Shown in pieces: positions 16,467 to 23,712 of a DNA stretch of 28,313 bases (within the stretch, counting starts at the first letter, position 1; the number at the start of each line of letters is the position of its first letter). The DNA lies in the NCBI GenBank assembly GCA_002336735.1, contig DDER01000019.1, forward strand, positions 27,904 to 56,216, given 5' to 3'. The position numbers were made by a program, and so were the translations under genes. The notes below the pieces were generated by a model. The model did not search any database and was not told the DNA's origin. It saw nothing but the letters and a program-made list of their open reading frames with translations. The DNA comes from Candidatus Saccharibacteria bacterium UBA1949 (lineage in GTDB: Bacteria > Patescibacteriota > Saccharimonadia > Saccharimonadales > Saccharimonadaceae).

Positions 16467-16541
16467 TCCGGCATAGCTCAGTGGTAGAGCGGATCGCTGT
16501 TAACGATTAGGTCGTTGGTTCGAGCCCAACTGCCGGAGCCA
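16467..16541 (+). tRNA. tRNA-Asn (anticodon GTT), CCA encoded
   Basis: The acceptor TCCGGCA (16467-16473) pairs with TGCCGGA (16531-16537). The D-arm is GCTC-AGTGGTA-GAGC, the anticodon stem is GATCG/CGATT with loop CTGTTAA (anticodon 16499-16501), the T-arm is GTTGG-TTCGAGC-CCAAC, the discriminator is G, and CCA is encoded at 16539-16541. Its 3' end from 16524 is repeated at 25757-25776 and serves as the attachment site of the integrated element. The repeat keeps the tRNA intact. Confidence 0.97.
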
Positions 16542-17999
16542 AGTTTGATTTTGAGAGCACTCTGAGATTACATCAAAGGGTGCTTTTAGATTGAAAATGA
16601 GCTTTTTGTCCTGAATTACGAGGTTCGAAAGTAGAAAGCGTAAAAGCTTGGATTTTAGAGCCGCTTTCGAACTTTGGAATAGTTTAGGGGCTTTTGTAGC
16701 TATCTCTAACAGATACGAACTGGTTAATAGAAAACTTTTATCATTGTGGGTCAAATTAACGAGCTGGTCGTCTAACTGCTCTTGGCGAGCCTTTAGGTCC
16801 TTAACATATTCGTCATAGTCATTGAGAGTAATACGCCCGTCGAGCCTATCCTCATACAAAATACCGAGCTTTTTCTGTATTGTGTCGTATTCTGAACGGG
16901 TTTGCTCAATGGCATTTGCATAGTAAAGCTGTTGGTTGTCGTGGTGCTTACGCAACTCGTCAATCACATAGTTTATTATGTCCTCGTTCATTTCTAGTTT
17001 ACCTACAAGCTCGGCAACCTGCGGCACAAGGTCCTTTTCTTTGATGTGTATCTGCTTGCACGGACCTTTGCCCTTACTGCACTGCATATACACATTACCC
17101 TTAGCGGTGTAAGACGATACGCTACAACCACAGCTACCGCACTTGAGCAGTCCATTAAACGTATAGTCTATGGACTGCTTTTTGGTTCTGTTTGTGCCAC
17201 GCTGCTCATTAACAGCCTGGACCTTATCAAACATCTTACGGCTGATAAGCGGCTCATACTTGTGAGGATATAGCTTGCCGTTGTACCGCATAACGCCGTA
17301 ATAAAACGGGTTTTTCAGGATTTGCTCGACGTAACTCTGACCAATCGCTGTGCGTTTAGGGGTATTGTTACGCAAGCCGTCGGCTTTGAGCTGGGCGGCT
17401 ATGCCTCTGAACGGAGTGCCAACAAGTCGCAATTGAAATGCTTTTTTGATGTAGCCAGCTCGTTCTTGGTCGATTAGCACAGTGGTCTCTTTGTCGCTAA
17501 TTCTGTGGTTTACGAAGCCAATCGGTGCTTTACCAGGCCACTCGCCGTCATTGAGCTTTTGCTCAAACCGTCGCTTAACATTATCCCTAATACTGTCCGA
17601 GTAGTAGCGAGCAAGTGCCACGCCAATACCAAGCCTAAATAGGTCAGGAGCACCAGAGTTTTTAGTGACACATAAATTATCTGACGGAAAGTGTATCTCG
17701 ATTTTGCCGTCCTCACGGAGCTTGTTGAGTATTTTTACCTCATCGGCTGAACTGTCCCTTGTGTAGCGGTCAATTTTGTCAAAAACGACAATACACTCAT
17801 TAGGGTAGGCTTGGATACTTTTTACAATGTTGCCGAACGTCTTACGGTTGTCTTTGTATGCACTTTCGTCAAACTCAAACAGTTCATAGTCGTAGTCTTT
17901 ATCTTTACCGTATTTTTCGAGGCGTAAAACCTGTGCAGGTAACGCCTGTCTTTGCTCTGGGTCAGAGACCCTTGCTATCAAAAATGCCTTAGTTTTCAT
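16500..17999 (-). CDS. Large serine recombinase (integrase of the element)
   Basis: A 499-aa site-specific recombinase. The resolvase-type catalytic domain (1-140) has AR10VS12 with the nucleophile Ser12 and the conserved DKIDRYTRDS. The Recombinase domain follows (about 155-265), then a zinc ribbon (C287, C290, C307, C314), a coiled-coil stretch (about 365-420) and a C-terminal region. AGAAAGGA precedes the ATG, and TATAAT lies on the minus strand at 18029-18034. The last 14 residues (TWLRQLGSNQRPNR) are read antisense through attL and tRNA-Asn. On excision the frame would instead end GSSR. Tail and attachment repeat mark it as the enzyme that integrated this element. Confidence 0.95.
   Translation of the reverse strand: MKTKAFLIARVSDPEQRQALPAQVLRLEKYGKDKDYDYELFEFDESAYKDNRKTFGNIVKSIQAYPNECIVVFDKIDRYTRDSSADEVKILNKLREDGKIEIHFPSDNLCVTKNSGAPDLFRLGIGVALARYYSDSIRDNVKRRFEQKLNDGEWPGKAPIGFVNHRISDKETTVLIDQERAGYIKKAFQLRLVGTPFRGIAAQLKADGLRNNTPKRTAIGQSYVEQILKNPFYYGVMRYNGKLYPHKYEPLISRKMFDKVQAVNEQRGTNRTKKQSIDYTFNGLLKCGSCGCSVSSYTAKGNVYMQCSKGKGPCKQIHIKEKDLVPQVAELVGKLEMNEDIINYVIDELRKHHDNQQLYYANAIEQTRSEYDTIQKKLGILYEDRLDGRITLNDYDEYVKDLKARQEQLDDQLVNLTHNDKSFLLTSSYLLEIATKAPKLFQSSKAALKSKLLRFLLSNLVIQDKKLIFNLKAPFDVISECSQNQTWLRQLGSNQRPNR
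16524..16543 (+). repeat. Left attachment repeat (attL core)
   Basis: The 20-bp sequence beginning GCCCAACTGCC and ending GAGCCAAG is identical to 25757-25776. It covers the 3' half of the T-arm, the acceptor, CCA and AG beyond. It also encodes residues WLRQLG of the recombinase on the other strand. Confidence 0.9.
16556..16587 (+). terminator. Possible replacement terminator for tRNA-Asn, supplied by the element
   Basis: AGCACTC (16556-16562) pairs with GGGTGCT (16578-16584), 7 bp with one G-U, with a 15-nt loop, followed by TTTT. It lies 15 nt past the tRNA CCA and inside the recombinase gene on the opposite strand. Weak by stem length, but placed where the displaced tRNA terminator would be needed. 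Confidence 0.4.
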
Positions 18000-18030
18000 A
18001 GTAATTCCTTTCTCTGGTAGTATATACCAT

Positions 18031-18050
18031 TATATAACAATAAGTAACAA
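18031..18050. promoter_or_regulatory. Shared 20-nt motif upstream of the recombinase
   Basis: TATATAACAATAAGTAACAA is 18/20 identical to 25066-25085, ahead of the DUF4352 gene. On the minus strand it reads as two TTGTTA half-sites 10-11 nt apart and overlaps the recombinase -10 box. It fills the gap between the rep stop and the recombinase start. Probably an operator for an element-encoded regulator. Confidence 0.5.
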
Positions 18051-19178
18051 TCATAGATGACCTTTAATCTGGTCCATTTTGGTAGGTTCAAACTGCTCAA
18101 GCATTTGGTTAATGCCTAGTATGGTTTTGTATTGAACCTTATGTGGCGGCTTAGTAAGCGGCTTGAGCCGTGACCAAGCGTGTTTGCCAAAGCGGTCCTC
18201 AAACATTGACCTAATGTGGCGTTGCTCGCTCTTAGTAAGTAGTAACATCATACCGAGCCTTGCGGCAGCTTGAGACGGACCTTTTACGTCTGCCGACTGC
18301 AATATGTTAGCCAGCAGCTTGTCTGGCTCATCAGTATCTAGTGCGAGCTTTGGCAGGGAGCTAAAAAAGTTCTGCCAATGGTCTTGCAGTAAGGCTTTGG
18401 ATAGTTCGGCAGAGAAAACATTTTGAAAGGTCAGCGGCTTATCAAAGCCAACTGCTGCCAAAGCGTCAGTGGTCTTTCGTTTACCGTTAAGCCTTACCTC
18501 ATACCGCATTACTGCTGTTGGTTGCTGTCGTGCCAACTGGTCAAGCAAGTCAAGCTGCACAAAGTTGTCTTTCTCTTGCGAGCGTTTTTCGCTAGTTTTA
18601 GATTGCCGTAAGTCTGCCAGCTTATCGTATATGGCTATATCTAGCGAGTTGGTATGGACGTGTAGCACATAACCGCCATTGCGAAAGTTGGTATTCTGCA
18701 CGTCATAACGCTTGCTAATGTCAGCAGTGCGTAGCATTTGCAGCACAGCCGAGCAGGACGTGTAATCCTTAAACACAAAGTTCTTGCTGTAATGTAATGC
18801 TCGTACCTCTGCATTTTCAATCTGTTTCGTGAATAGCCAAACGCCCATTTCCCTTAGCGTCTCTTGTAGCTGCCGAACAACAAGGTTGTAGTCAGCGTCG
18901 GTTAGCTCATCAAAGTTATTGCCGAACGCTATCTTTGGCAGTGAAAGCTCAATCGCAAGTTCATAGGCAGCTCGCTTATAGCCTCTAGGTCGCTGGGTAT
19001 AGGTAAGGCGTGGCTGATACTTGCCGAGCTTTTTGGTAGCTGCTGACGGGTTAGCCATTGCCTTGAAATAGCCAAAGTAGTCAGGGTTTATGCTATCAAG
19101 CGTCGGTTGAAAGGTGGCTCGTGAGTGTAGTGGCTTGTCCATTTTTATCACTAGCTTTATTGTGTCTATCATAGTCAT
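18051..19178 (-). CDS. Phage/plasmid replication initiator, gene II/X (G2P)-like
   Basis: A 375-aa protein beginning MTMIDTIKLVIKMDKP. An N-terminal MIDTIKL is typical of the gene II/X replication proteins of filamentous phages and rolling-circle plasmids. The central HVHTNSLDIAIYDKLADL resembles that family's HxH and hYDK region. A C-terminal helical part (about 290-375) resembles a replication accessory domain. The ATG at 19178 follows AAAGGACGTG; a second ATG at 19172 is equally possible, and the longer open frame to 19238 lacks support. It overlaps the upstream SpoVG-like gene by over 80 nt. Likely nicks the excised circle and starts rolling-circle replication; catalytic Tyr not assigned with certainty. 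Confidence 0.72.
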   Translation of the reverse strand: MTMIDTIKLVIKMDKPLHSRATFQPTLDSINPDYFGYFKAMANPSAATKKLGKYQPRLTYTQRPRGYKRAAYELAIELSLPKIAFGNNFDELTDADYNLVVRQLQETLREMGVWLFTKQIENAEVRALHYSKNFVFKDYTSCSAVLQMLRTADISKRYDVQNTNFRNGGYVLHVHTNSLDIAIYDKLADLRQSKTSEKRSQEKDNFVQLDLLDQLARQQPTAVMRYEVRLNGKRKTTDALAAVGFDKPLTFQNVFSAELSKALLQDHWQNFFSSLPKLALDTDEPDKLLANILQSADVKGPSQAAARLGMMLLLTKSEQRHIRSMFEDRFGKHAWSRLKPLTKPPHKVQYKTILGINQMLEQFEPTKMDQIKGHL

Positions 19179-19440
19179 CACGTCCTTTAAAAAGTTGCTC
19201 GCACTTGGCAACAACCGCCTGTTCAATCTGCTTGCCAAAATCCCTGTTAATTGGATGGTAAAGGTTCAGTTCCTTACTGCCCAGCTTTTTAGTAGGGTAG
19301 GTAATCCTATATGAGCCGTCTAAGCGGCTGTGAACGCCAATAGAGCCGAGATATAGGCTTTCATCAAGGACAACACTAGCAAACGCTACCAAGCCGTTAT
19401 TTGGCTTTACTGGCACTATGTTTACCTCGCTAATTAACAT
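19096..19440 (-). CDS. SpoVG-like protein
   Basis: A 114-aa protein. Residues about 1-85 match SpoVG in pattern: ISEVNIVPV at the start, LVAFASVVLDESLYLGSIGVH, then ITYPTKKLGSKELNLYHPINRDFGKQIEQAVVAKCEQL. SpoVG is a small nucleic-acid-binding regulator that also turns up in phages and plasmids. A polar tail of about 30 residues overlaps the rep start. The ATG at 19440 has AAGAGGA at 5-nt spacing, better than the longer in-frame start at 19482. It overlaps both neighbours and is probably coupled with rep. May control rep expression or copy number (inference). Confidence 0.78.
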   Translation of the reverse strand: MLISEVNIVPVKPNNGLVAFASVVLDESLYLGSIGVHSRLDGSYRITYPTKKLGSKELNLYHPINRDFGKQIEQAVVAKCEQLFKGRDDYDRHNKASDKNGQATTLTSHLSTDA

Positions 19441-19732
19441 TGCAATCCTCTTGGCATTCTGGCGTTTTGCACGGTCCTTCAAGCAGTAGGCTGATATAAG
19501 CCCGTATTGCTCTCATTTGCTTATGGTCAAGGTCACAGATTAGCGACCTTATATGGTTAGAGGTTGCCTGGCTACCGATAATAGCTGGCAAGTAACCCTC
19601 TGCCTCTTTAACAATCTGTTCAATCTCGTTTAATTCAGCGTTCCAAATTATCAGCATTGCGGCGTGTAGTCGGCACTCGTTGCACCAGGCTAAAACCGTG
19701 TCAGCTATTGCTTGTTTGCTTGCGTCGCTCAT
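19430..19732 (-). CDS. Small hypothetical protein, Cys-containing
   Basis: A helical protein of about 100 aa beginning MSDASKQAIADTVLAWCNEC and ending CKTPECQEDCNVN. It has two Cys at CNEC and three near the end, which could form a metal site. No family recognised. The start could be the ATG at 19738 or 19732, both downstream of AAAGGA; the longer frame to 19777 is less likely. Overlaps the genes on both sides within the rep-associated operon. Confidence 0.6.
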   Translation of the reverse strand: MSDASKQAIADTVLAWCNECRLHAAMLIIWNAELNEIEQIVKEAEGYLPAIIGSQATSNHIRSLICDLDHKQMRAIRAYISLLLEGPCKTPECQEDCNVN

Positions 19733-19901
19733 TTTCATCAATCCTTTCTTGTTCTTTAAGTTCAAGGTCCATTTCAATCAGCACGTCAAAATAACCGACC
19801 AAATTGGCGGTTGCAACGTCGTCTCGACCTAGCTCGGCAATAAACTCTTGCAGAGTGACGATTTTGGGTTGTGGGCTACTTTGCTGCTGCATAGTAACCA
19901 T
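19701..19901 (-). CDS. Small hypothetical protein
   Basis: A 66-aa acidic protein (VTLQEFIAELGRDDVATANLVGYFDVLIEMDLELKEQERIDENERR) with a helical C terminus. No family recognised. There is an in-frame ATG at 19901 and another at 19892; the ribosome site is weak. Its end overlaps the start of the Cys-containing gene, and the chain of overlapping small genes continues into rep. Confidence 0.5.
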   Translation of the reverse strand: MVTMQQQSSPQPKIVTLQEFIAELGRDDVATANLVGYFDVLIEMDLELKEQERIDENERRKQTSNS

Positions 19902-19952
19902 TAAGACGACCCTGCCGTTTAGCAGAGTTTAAACTCGTGGATAACTACGTTT

Positions 19953-21161
19953 TTACAGATTAGAAATATATTCGGGGTTTATATAAACCTCGTAACTCAG
20001 CAGCACAAAGAATTGGGTTATTTGTCCCTTGCTGGCAATCGCTATTTTGTCGTTTAAAGCGTTTACTATACCCTTAATTCTACTTACGAAAGTTGCCTCA
20101 TCATCAATGCCTTTATGCTCATTGAAAGCAGCAGCCATAAACTCAACAATATCCCACTTCTTTATAAAGTTATCTCGTGAGCTAAAGAAAAAGTCACAAA
20201 AACGAGCTTGCTGTGAGGTGCGAGAGACTACAACATCAATGCCTTTTATTATCATCTTGGAGCGTTCAAATATAAATCTTACGTCAGCATAAGCAATCTT
20301 AGTGAGACCGCTTGGCAGTTGCCCAGTGATAAGCTGTTTCAGCTCAGTAATTTCTTGTCGATTTGCTCTTATTTCTGTAAACAGTAGGTCCACTTTTGCC
20401 GAACTGACGTAAATAAAGTCATCATCAATACGCTGCGTTTGGATAGTGTCAGTGATAATAGCAACACTGCCGTCACGGTTAATAACGTCTATCACATCAA
20501 CATCAATAAACTGCGTTGGCGTTAGCCTTGAAATGCTATTAGCTAGAGAGCCAATGTCAATACTTAGTGCCTTTACAAGTCGCTCGCTTATTATCTGCCA
20601 GTCTGCAAAAAAGTTATGCAAAATGTTAGCGGCGTTAATTGCCGATACAAACGACTGGCTGATTAGGTTAGTCGATATTGCCAGGCTTTGCTGAAAGGTT
20701 ACGAGCTGTTGAACTGGTATGGTTGGCAATATGAGGTTATTTTGGAACTTGTTTAGGACCAGAGCTGTTTCCTGGGCTTGCTGCATAACACGGGCAATTG
20801 GCACTGTATCTATGGTCTTGAACATAGCGGCAATACCCTTAAAATCGTACATTTCTGTTATACGCTTTGCTATCTCGCTCGCTTGCTTATTTGCCTCTGC
20901 AAGCTGCCTTGCCTGAGTAGGGGTAAGTAAGTCGGGGTCTTTTTCGGCTAGCTCAAGCCACTCGTCAACCGAAAGGCTGTCTCTGTATTTCTTAGCGTCA
21001 AGGTCCAGGTCATATTTTGGTCTGACTGGTAGTATAATCTCGACTGATTTAACGTCTTTAGCCTTTGGCTTTACGGGCTGCTTTTTGGCAGACGATTTAC
21101 TAGCCGCTTTTTTCAGAGGCTTTTTCTTGGGCTTATCTGGCTGTTTGTCGTCTTTTTTCAT
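19953..21161 (-). CDS. Lys-rich 402-aa protein with putative C-terminal winged helix
   Basis: Unknown accessory protein. Residues 1-45 are a Lys/Pro/Ala-rich basic tail (KKPLKKAASKSSAKKQPVKPKAK), which could bind nucleic acid. A long helical middle (about 60-215, rich in Gln, Ala and Ile) is followed by an Ile/Val/Asp-rich region. The last about 100 residues (ARFCDFFFSSRDNFIKKWDIVEFM...RIKGIVNALNDKIAI) resemble the winged-helix tails seen in some regulatory and defence-associated proteins. I prefer the ATG at 21161 over the GTG at 21164. The leader AAAGATGTGATG is the same as before the TIR-like gene. First gene of the minus-strand replication operon. Confidence 0.6.
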   Translation of the reverse strand: MKKDDKQPDKPKKKPLKKAASKSSAKKQPVKPKAKDVKSVEIILPVRPKYDLDLDAKKYRDSLSVDEWLELAEKDPDLLTPTQARQLAEANKQASEIAKRITEMYDFKGIAAMFKTIDTVPIARVMQQAQETALVLNKFQNNLILPTIPVQQLVTFQQSLAISTNLISQSFVSAINAANILHNFFADWQIISERLVKALSIDIGSLANSISRLTPTQFIDVDVIDVINRDGSVAIITDTIQTQRIDDDFIYVSSAKVDLLFTEIRANRQEITELKQLITGQLPSGLTKIAYADVRFIFERSKMIIKGIDVVVSRTSQQARFCDFFFSSRDNFIKKWDIVEFMAAAFNEHKGIDDEATFVSRIKGIVNALNDKIAIASKGQITQFFVLLSYEVYINPEYISNL

Positions 21162-21209
21162 CACATCTTTTCCAAAATCGCACTACCGCAGTCACTCTTA
21201 CTCTTGTAT

Positions 21210-21223
21210 GATAATAGTATCAA
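21210..21223. promoter_or_regulatory. Short palindrome in a divergent promoter region
   Basis: TGATA-ATAG-TATCA lies between the minus-strand 402-aa gene and the plus-strand HTH gene, 13 nt before the latter's ATG. It is a possible autoregulatory site for the MerR-like protein. Arms of only 5 bp make this tentative. Confidence 0.3.
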
Positions 21224-21235
21224 TTGTGAGGATAT

Positions 21236-21418
21236 ATGTCACAGAAAGATTTACCCGATTTTCTAACACTCAAACAGGCTTGCGAACTTTTGCAGGTACA
21301 CCCAAACACGCTGCGAAATTGGGATAAATCAGGCACACTCAAAGCTATCCGAATTGGCGAGCGTAAATTGCGACGTTATAAAAAGAGCGATTTATTAAAG
21401 TTAATGGAGCAAAAGTAA
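21236..21418 (+). CDS. MerR/excisionase-type helix-turn-helix protein
   Basis: A 60-aa protein consisting of one winged-helix unit: FLTLKQACELLQVHPNTLRNWDKSGTLKAIRIGERKLRRYKKSDLLKLM. This is the HTH_17/excisionase-type pattern, with no effector domain. GTGAGG precedes the ATG. The stop overlaps the start of the amidotransferase (TAATG). It could be the recombination directionality factor of the element or the regulator of the operon it heads. A small basic HTH of this type near an integrase makes the first possible, although it is 3 kb from the recombinase. Confidence 0.82.
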   Translation: MSQKDLPDFLTLKQACELLQVHPNTLRNWDKSGTLKAIRIGERKLRRYKKSDLLKLMEQK

Positions 21419-22128
21419 TGAGCGAACTGCTAATCGTTCAAAATATAAGTCGTGAGGGACCTGGGCTGCTTGAGCAGGTGCTTAGAGATGAAAAGGTAGC
21501 TTTTGACCTAGTTGACTTGGACAAAGGGCAAGAAATGCCTGCATTAGACGGCTACAAGGCACTGGTTGTGCTTGGTGGTCCCGACAGTGCCAATGATGAT
21601 ACTGCAAAGATGACTACCGAGTTAGCTCGCATAAAAGAGGGATTGGACGCTGGCATACCTTATCTTGGCATTTGCCTTGGTCTACAAACACTTGTAAAGG
21701 CGGCTGGCGGTAAGGTCGTGCCAGGGAATGTCAAAGAGATAGGCTTTATTGACCCTGACAATAACCAACATACCGTTGCCGTAACCGATGAGGGCAAGAC
21801 CGACCCATTGCTAGCTGGTTTGCCAGAGACATTAGATGTGTTCCAACTACACGGCGAAACTGTTGAGCTAACGCCTGGTATGACGGTTTTAGCAACTGGT
21901 AAGTTCTGTAAAAATCAGATTGTGCGAGTTGCAGACAAGGCTTACGGTATTCAATCACACTTTGAGCTAACACCAGAAATGCTAACAGTCTGGGCAGAGC
22001 AAGACCCTGATTTGACACCAATCGGCAAAGACAAGTTACAGGCAGACTTTGCAGCCATTGAACAATCCTATACAAACATAGGGCAAACACTATTACGCAA
22101 TTTCCTAAGAATTGCGGAGCTTACATAA
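21418..22128 (+). CDS. Class I glutamine amidotransferase (GMP synthase-like)
   Basis: A 236-aa stand-alone GATase1 domain. The nucleophile elbow is GICLGLQ with C86. The His-Glu pair is seen in GIQSHFELTPE (H181, E183). VLGGPDSAND is the oxyanion-loop region. This is the stand-alone GuaA-like subgroup, which releases ammonia from glutamine or acts as a gamma-glutamyl peptidase. No synthetase partner is adjacent. Coupled to the upstream HTH gene (TAATG) and followed at 24 nt by csaA, so it is operonic cargo. Substrate unknown. Confidence 0.88.
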   Translation: MSELLIVQNISREGPGLLEQVLRDEKVAFDLVDLDKGQEMPALDGYKALVVLGGPDSANDDTAKMTTELARIKEGLDAGIPYLGICLGLQTLVKAAGGKVVPGNVKEIGFIDPDNNQHTVAVTDEGKTDPLLAGLPETLDVFQLHGETVELTPGMTVLATGKFCKNQIVRVADKAYGIQSHFELTPEMLTVWAEQDPDLTPIGKDKLQADFAAIEQSYTNIGQTLLRNFLRIAELT

Positions 22129-22151
22129 TGAGCCGAAAGCAGAGGTAATCT

Positions 22152-22484
22152 ATGGCAACTTACGACGATTTTGAAAAGCTAGACGTAAGAGTAGGCAAAG
22201 TTGTTGAGGTTGACGACTTTCCAGAGGCACGAAAGCCGTCTTATAAGCTAAAAATAGACTTTGGCGGCGAGATTGGCATTAAAAAGTCTTGTGCTCAGTT
22301 ACCGCAAAATTATACAAAGGAACAGCTTAAAGACCGCCTGGTTTTAGGTGTGGTCAATTTTCCGCCGAGGCAGATAGGTCCCGCTGTCTCGGAGGTATTA
22401 ACTTTAGGCGTGCCAGACGAAAATGGTGATTGTATTCTAATTGAGCCAACGAAAGGCGTGCCAGTCGGCGGCAGACTTTATTAA
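22152..22484 (+). CDS. csaA: CsaA-like tRNA-binding-domain protein
   Basis: A 110-aa OB-fold protein of the tRNA_bind family, aligning end to end with CsaA: YDDFEKLDVRVGKVVEVDDFPEARKPSYKLKIDFG, then IKKSCAQLPQNY, LVLGVVNFPPRQIGPAVSEVLTLGV and a closing VPVGGRLY. CsaA is described as a chaperone linked to protein export and can bind tRNA. GCAGAGGT sits before the ATG. It is the third gene of the HTH-GATase operon. As element cargo it is probably a transferred copy. Confidence 0.92.
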   Translation: MATYDDFEKLDVRVGKVVEVDDFPEARKPSYKLKIDFGGEIGIKKSCAQLPQNYTKEQLKDRLVLGVVNFPPRQIGPAVSEVLTLGVPDENGDCILIEPTKGVPVGGRLY

Positions 22485-22507
22485 GCCACTCTGACAAAAA
22501 TTCGAAA

Positions 22508-23077
22508 ATGCAAAACATACTCTACGCTCTCATTCTTTTGCTTGGACTAGCCTCATATATCGCTGGGTTAAGCCAGATGTTGCAAGGTAAATATGCACCG
22601 AGTGTATTCAGTAGAGTAGTGTGGCTGCTGCTAGCGGCGATTAGCTTTGCGGGTGTTTTAGGCAGTAATGGCAGCACAGCCTCGACATTGCTTGCTGGTA
22701 TCTTTCTGGTCGGCAATGCGGCTATTTGTTTAGCTAGCTTTTGGAAAGGCTCAAGAGACTTTGGCAAGTTGGAGCTGTTTTGCTTGGTATTGCTTGCTGT
22801 CAGTGGTCTTGTATGGATACTTTTCAATGCTCCTCTGTTGAGCTTATGCATTAGTCTGCTTGCTCACTTTATTGGTGCGTTACCTACATATAAGCGTGTC
22901 TGGTCCAAGCCAGAAAGTGAAAGCACACTATTTTGGTTCTTTTTCTTTGCAGCTAGCCTATTAAGTATCTTTGCGAGCAAGGGTAGTTCACTAGAGGCAA
23001 TAGCGTTTCCAATTTACTTTACGTTTTTTGACGGCAGCCTATTCATACTTTCAATTAGAGGCAAGCAACGTAAATAG
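22508..23077 (+). CDS. Polytopic membrane protein, unknown
   Basis: A 189-aa protein with about six hydrophobic helices (about 3-22, 33-52, 58-78, 90-107, 110-125, 140-160) and a last one at about 165-183. Short loops include KGSRDFGKLE and YKRVWSKPESE. No family recognised, though the size and helix spacing recall small PQ-loop-like transporters. It has no strong ribosome site. It ends 2 nt from the convergent membrane gene. Last gene of the HTH-GATase-csaA operon. Confidence 0.62.
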   Translation: MQNILYALILLLGLASYIAGLSQMLQGKYAPSVFSRVVWLLLAAISFAGVLGSNGSTASTLLAGIFLVGNAAICLASFWKGSRDFGKLELFCLVLLAVSGLVWILFNAPLLSLCISLLAHFIGALPTYKRVWSKPESESTLFWFFFFAASLLSIFASKGSSLEAIAFPIYFTFFDGSLFILSIRGKQRK

Positions 23078-23079
23078 TT

Positions 23080-23712
23080 TTACTTTTTCTTTACGTCTTT
23101 TTCGGTATTCTTTTTAGTGCGGTAAAGCGAAAACACATACAAGGCAGTTGATACTACTAAAGAGGCGTAAATTGCAGTATTCAGCCATACTTGCAAAGCA
23201 TTTTGGCTGCTTGCTGCCCACTCGCCGACTATCTTGACAGTGATTACCGCAGTAAACAGCACTGGGAAAATATACCAATAGACTATATGCACCCAGTCCG
23301 AAAAGATAGCGTAGTTATTAAGGTATGCCTTGCCCTCACGGGTAAACGCTTTGCCGTCGTAGTGTTTTGCCAGCTCCTTTTCTAGTTGGTGCGTGTAGTT
23401 GTATTGTTTTTCAATGTTAATAACGTTCTGAAAGTAGCGAATTGCCACATATAGCAGAGCGAACCATACTAGCGACGCAATGACATTGACACTGATAGCA
23501 GCGTCAACCTCTAACTTTTTCTGGGCAAACTGGGTTAAAACACTCTGCGATTGGCTAGGCGAAACATATTGAAACGCCATAACACCAAGCAAAATCAATA
23601 TAAAGAGAAAATTGGTGTCTCTGGTTTTGTTTAGTTTTTTAAAGTCAGTAACCGTGTTGTTATAGTGGTCATTTAACACAGTCAACTTGGTGTCGTGGCT
23701 GGGTTTTGGCAT
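23080..23712 (-). CDS. Four-helix membrane protein partnered with a TIR-like gene; candidate effector
   Basis: A 210-aa protein with four transmembrane helices (about 34-51, 71-95, 138-160 and 174-193) and basic ends. Between helices 2 and 3 is a cytoplasmic helical hairpin with EKQYNYTHQLEKELAKHYDGKAFTREGKAYLNNY; the TREGKAYL patch looks like a family signature. Its ATG touches the stop of the TIR-like gene (no intervening base), so the two are a coupled pair. By analogy with defence systems that pair a TIR sensor with a membrane-disrupting protein, it may be the effector. I do not assign it to a named family. Confidence 0.62.
   Translation of the reverse strand: MPKPSHDTKLTVLNDHYNNTVTDFKKLNKTRDTNFLFILILLGVMAFQYVSPSQSQSVLTQFAQKKLEVDAAISVNVIASLVWFALLYVAIRYFQNVINIEKQYNYTHQLEKELAKHYDGKAFTREGKAYLNNYAIFSDWVHIVYWYIFPVLFTAVITVKIVGEWAASSQNALQVWLNTAIYASLVVSTALYVFSLYRTKKNTEKDVKKK

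Noticed and set aside
21746..22090. 114-aa minus-strand frame over the amidotransferase
   Set aside because: Antisense to a gene with an intact catalytic triad; no support.
23060..23097. ACGTAAA/TTTACGT inverted repeat at the convergent ends of the two membrane genes
   Set aside because: The loop is long and no proper T-run follows; not called a terminator.
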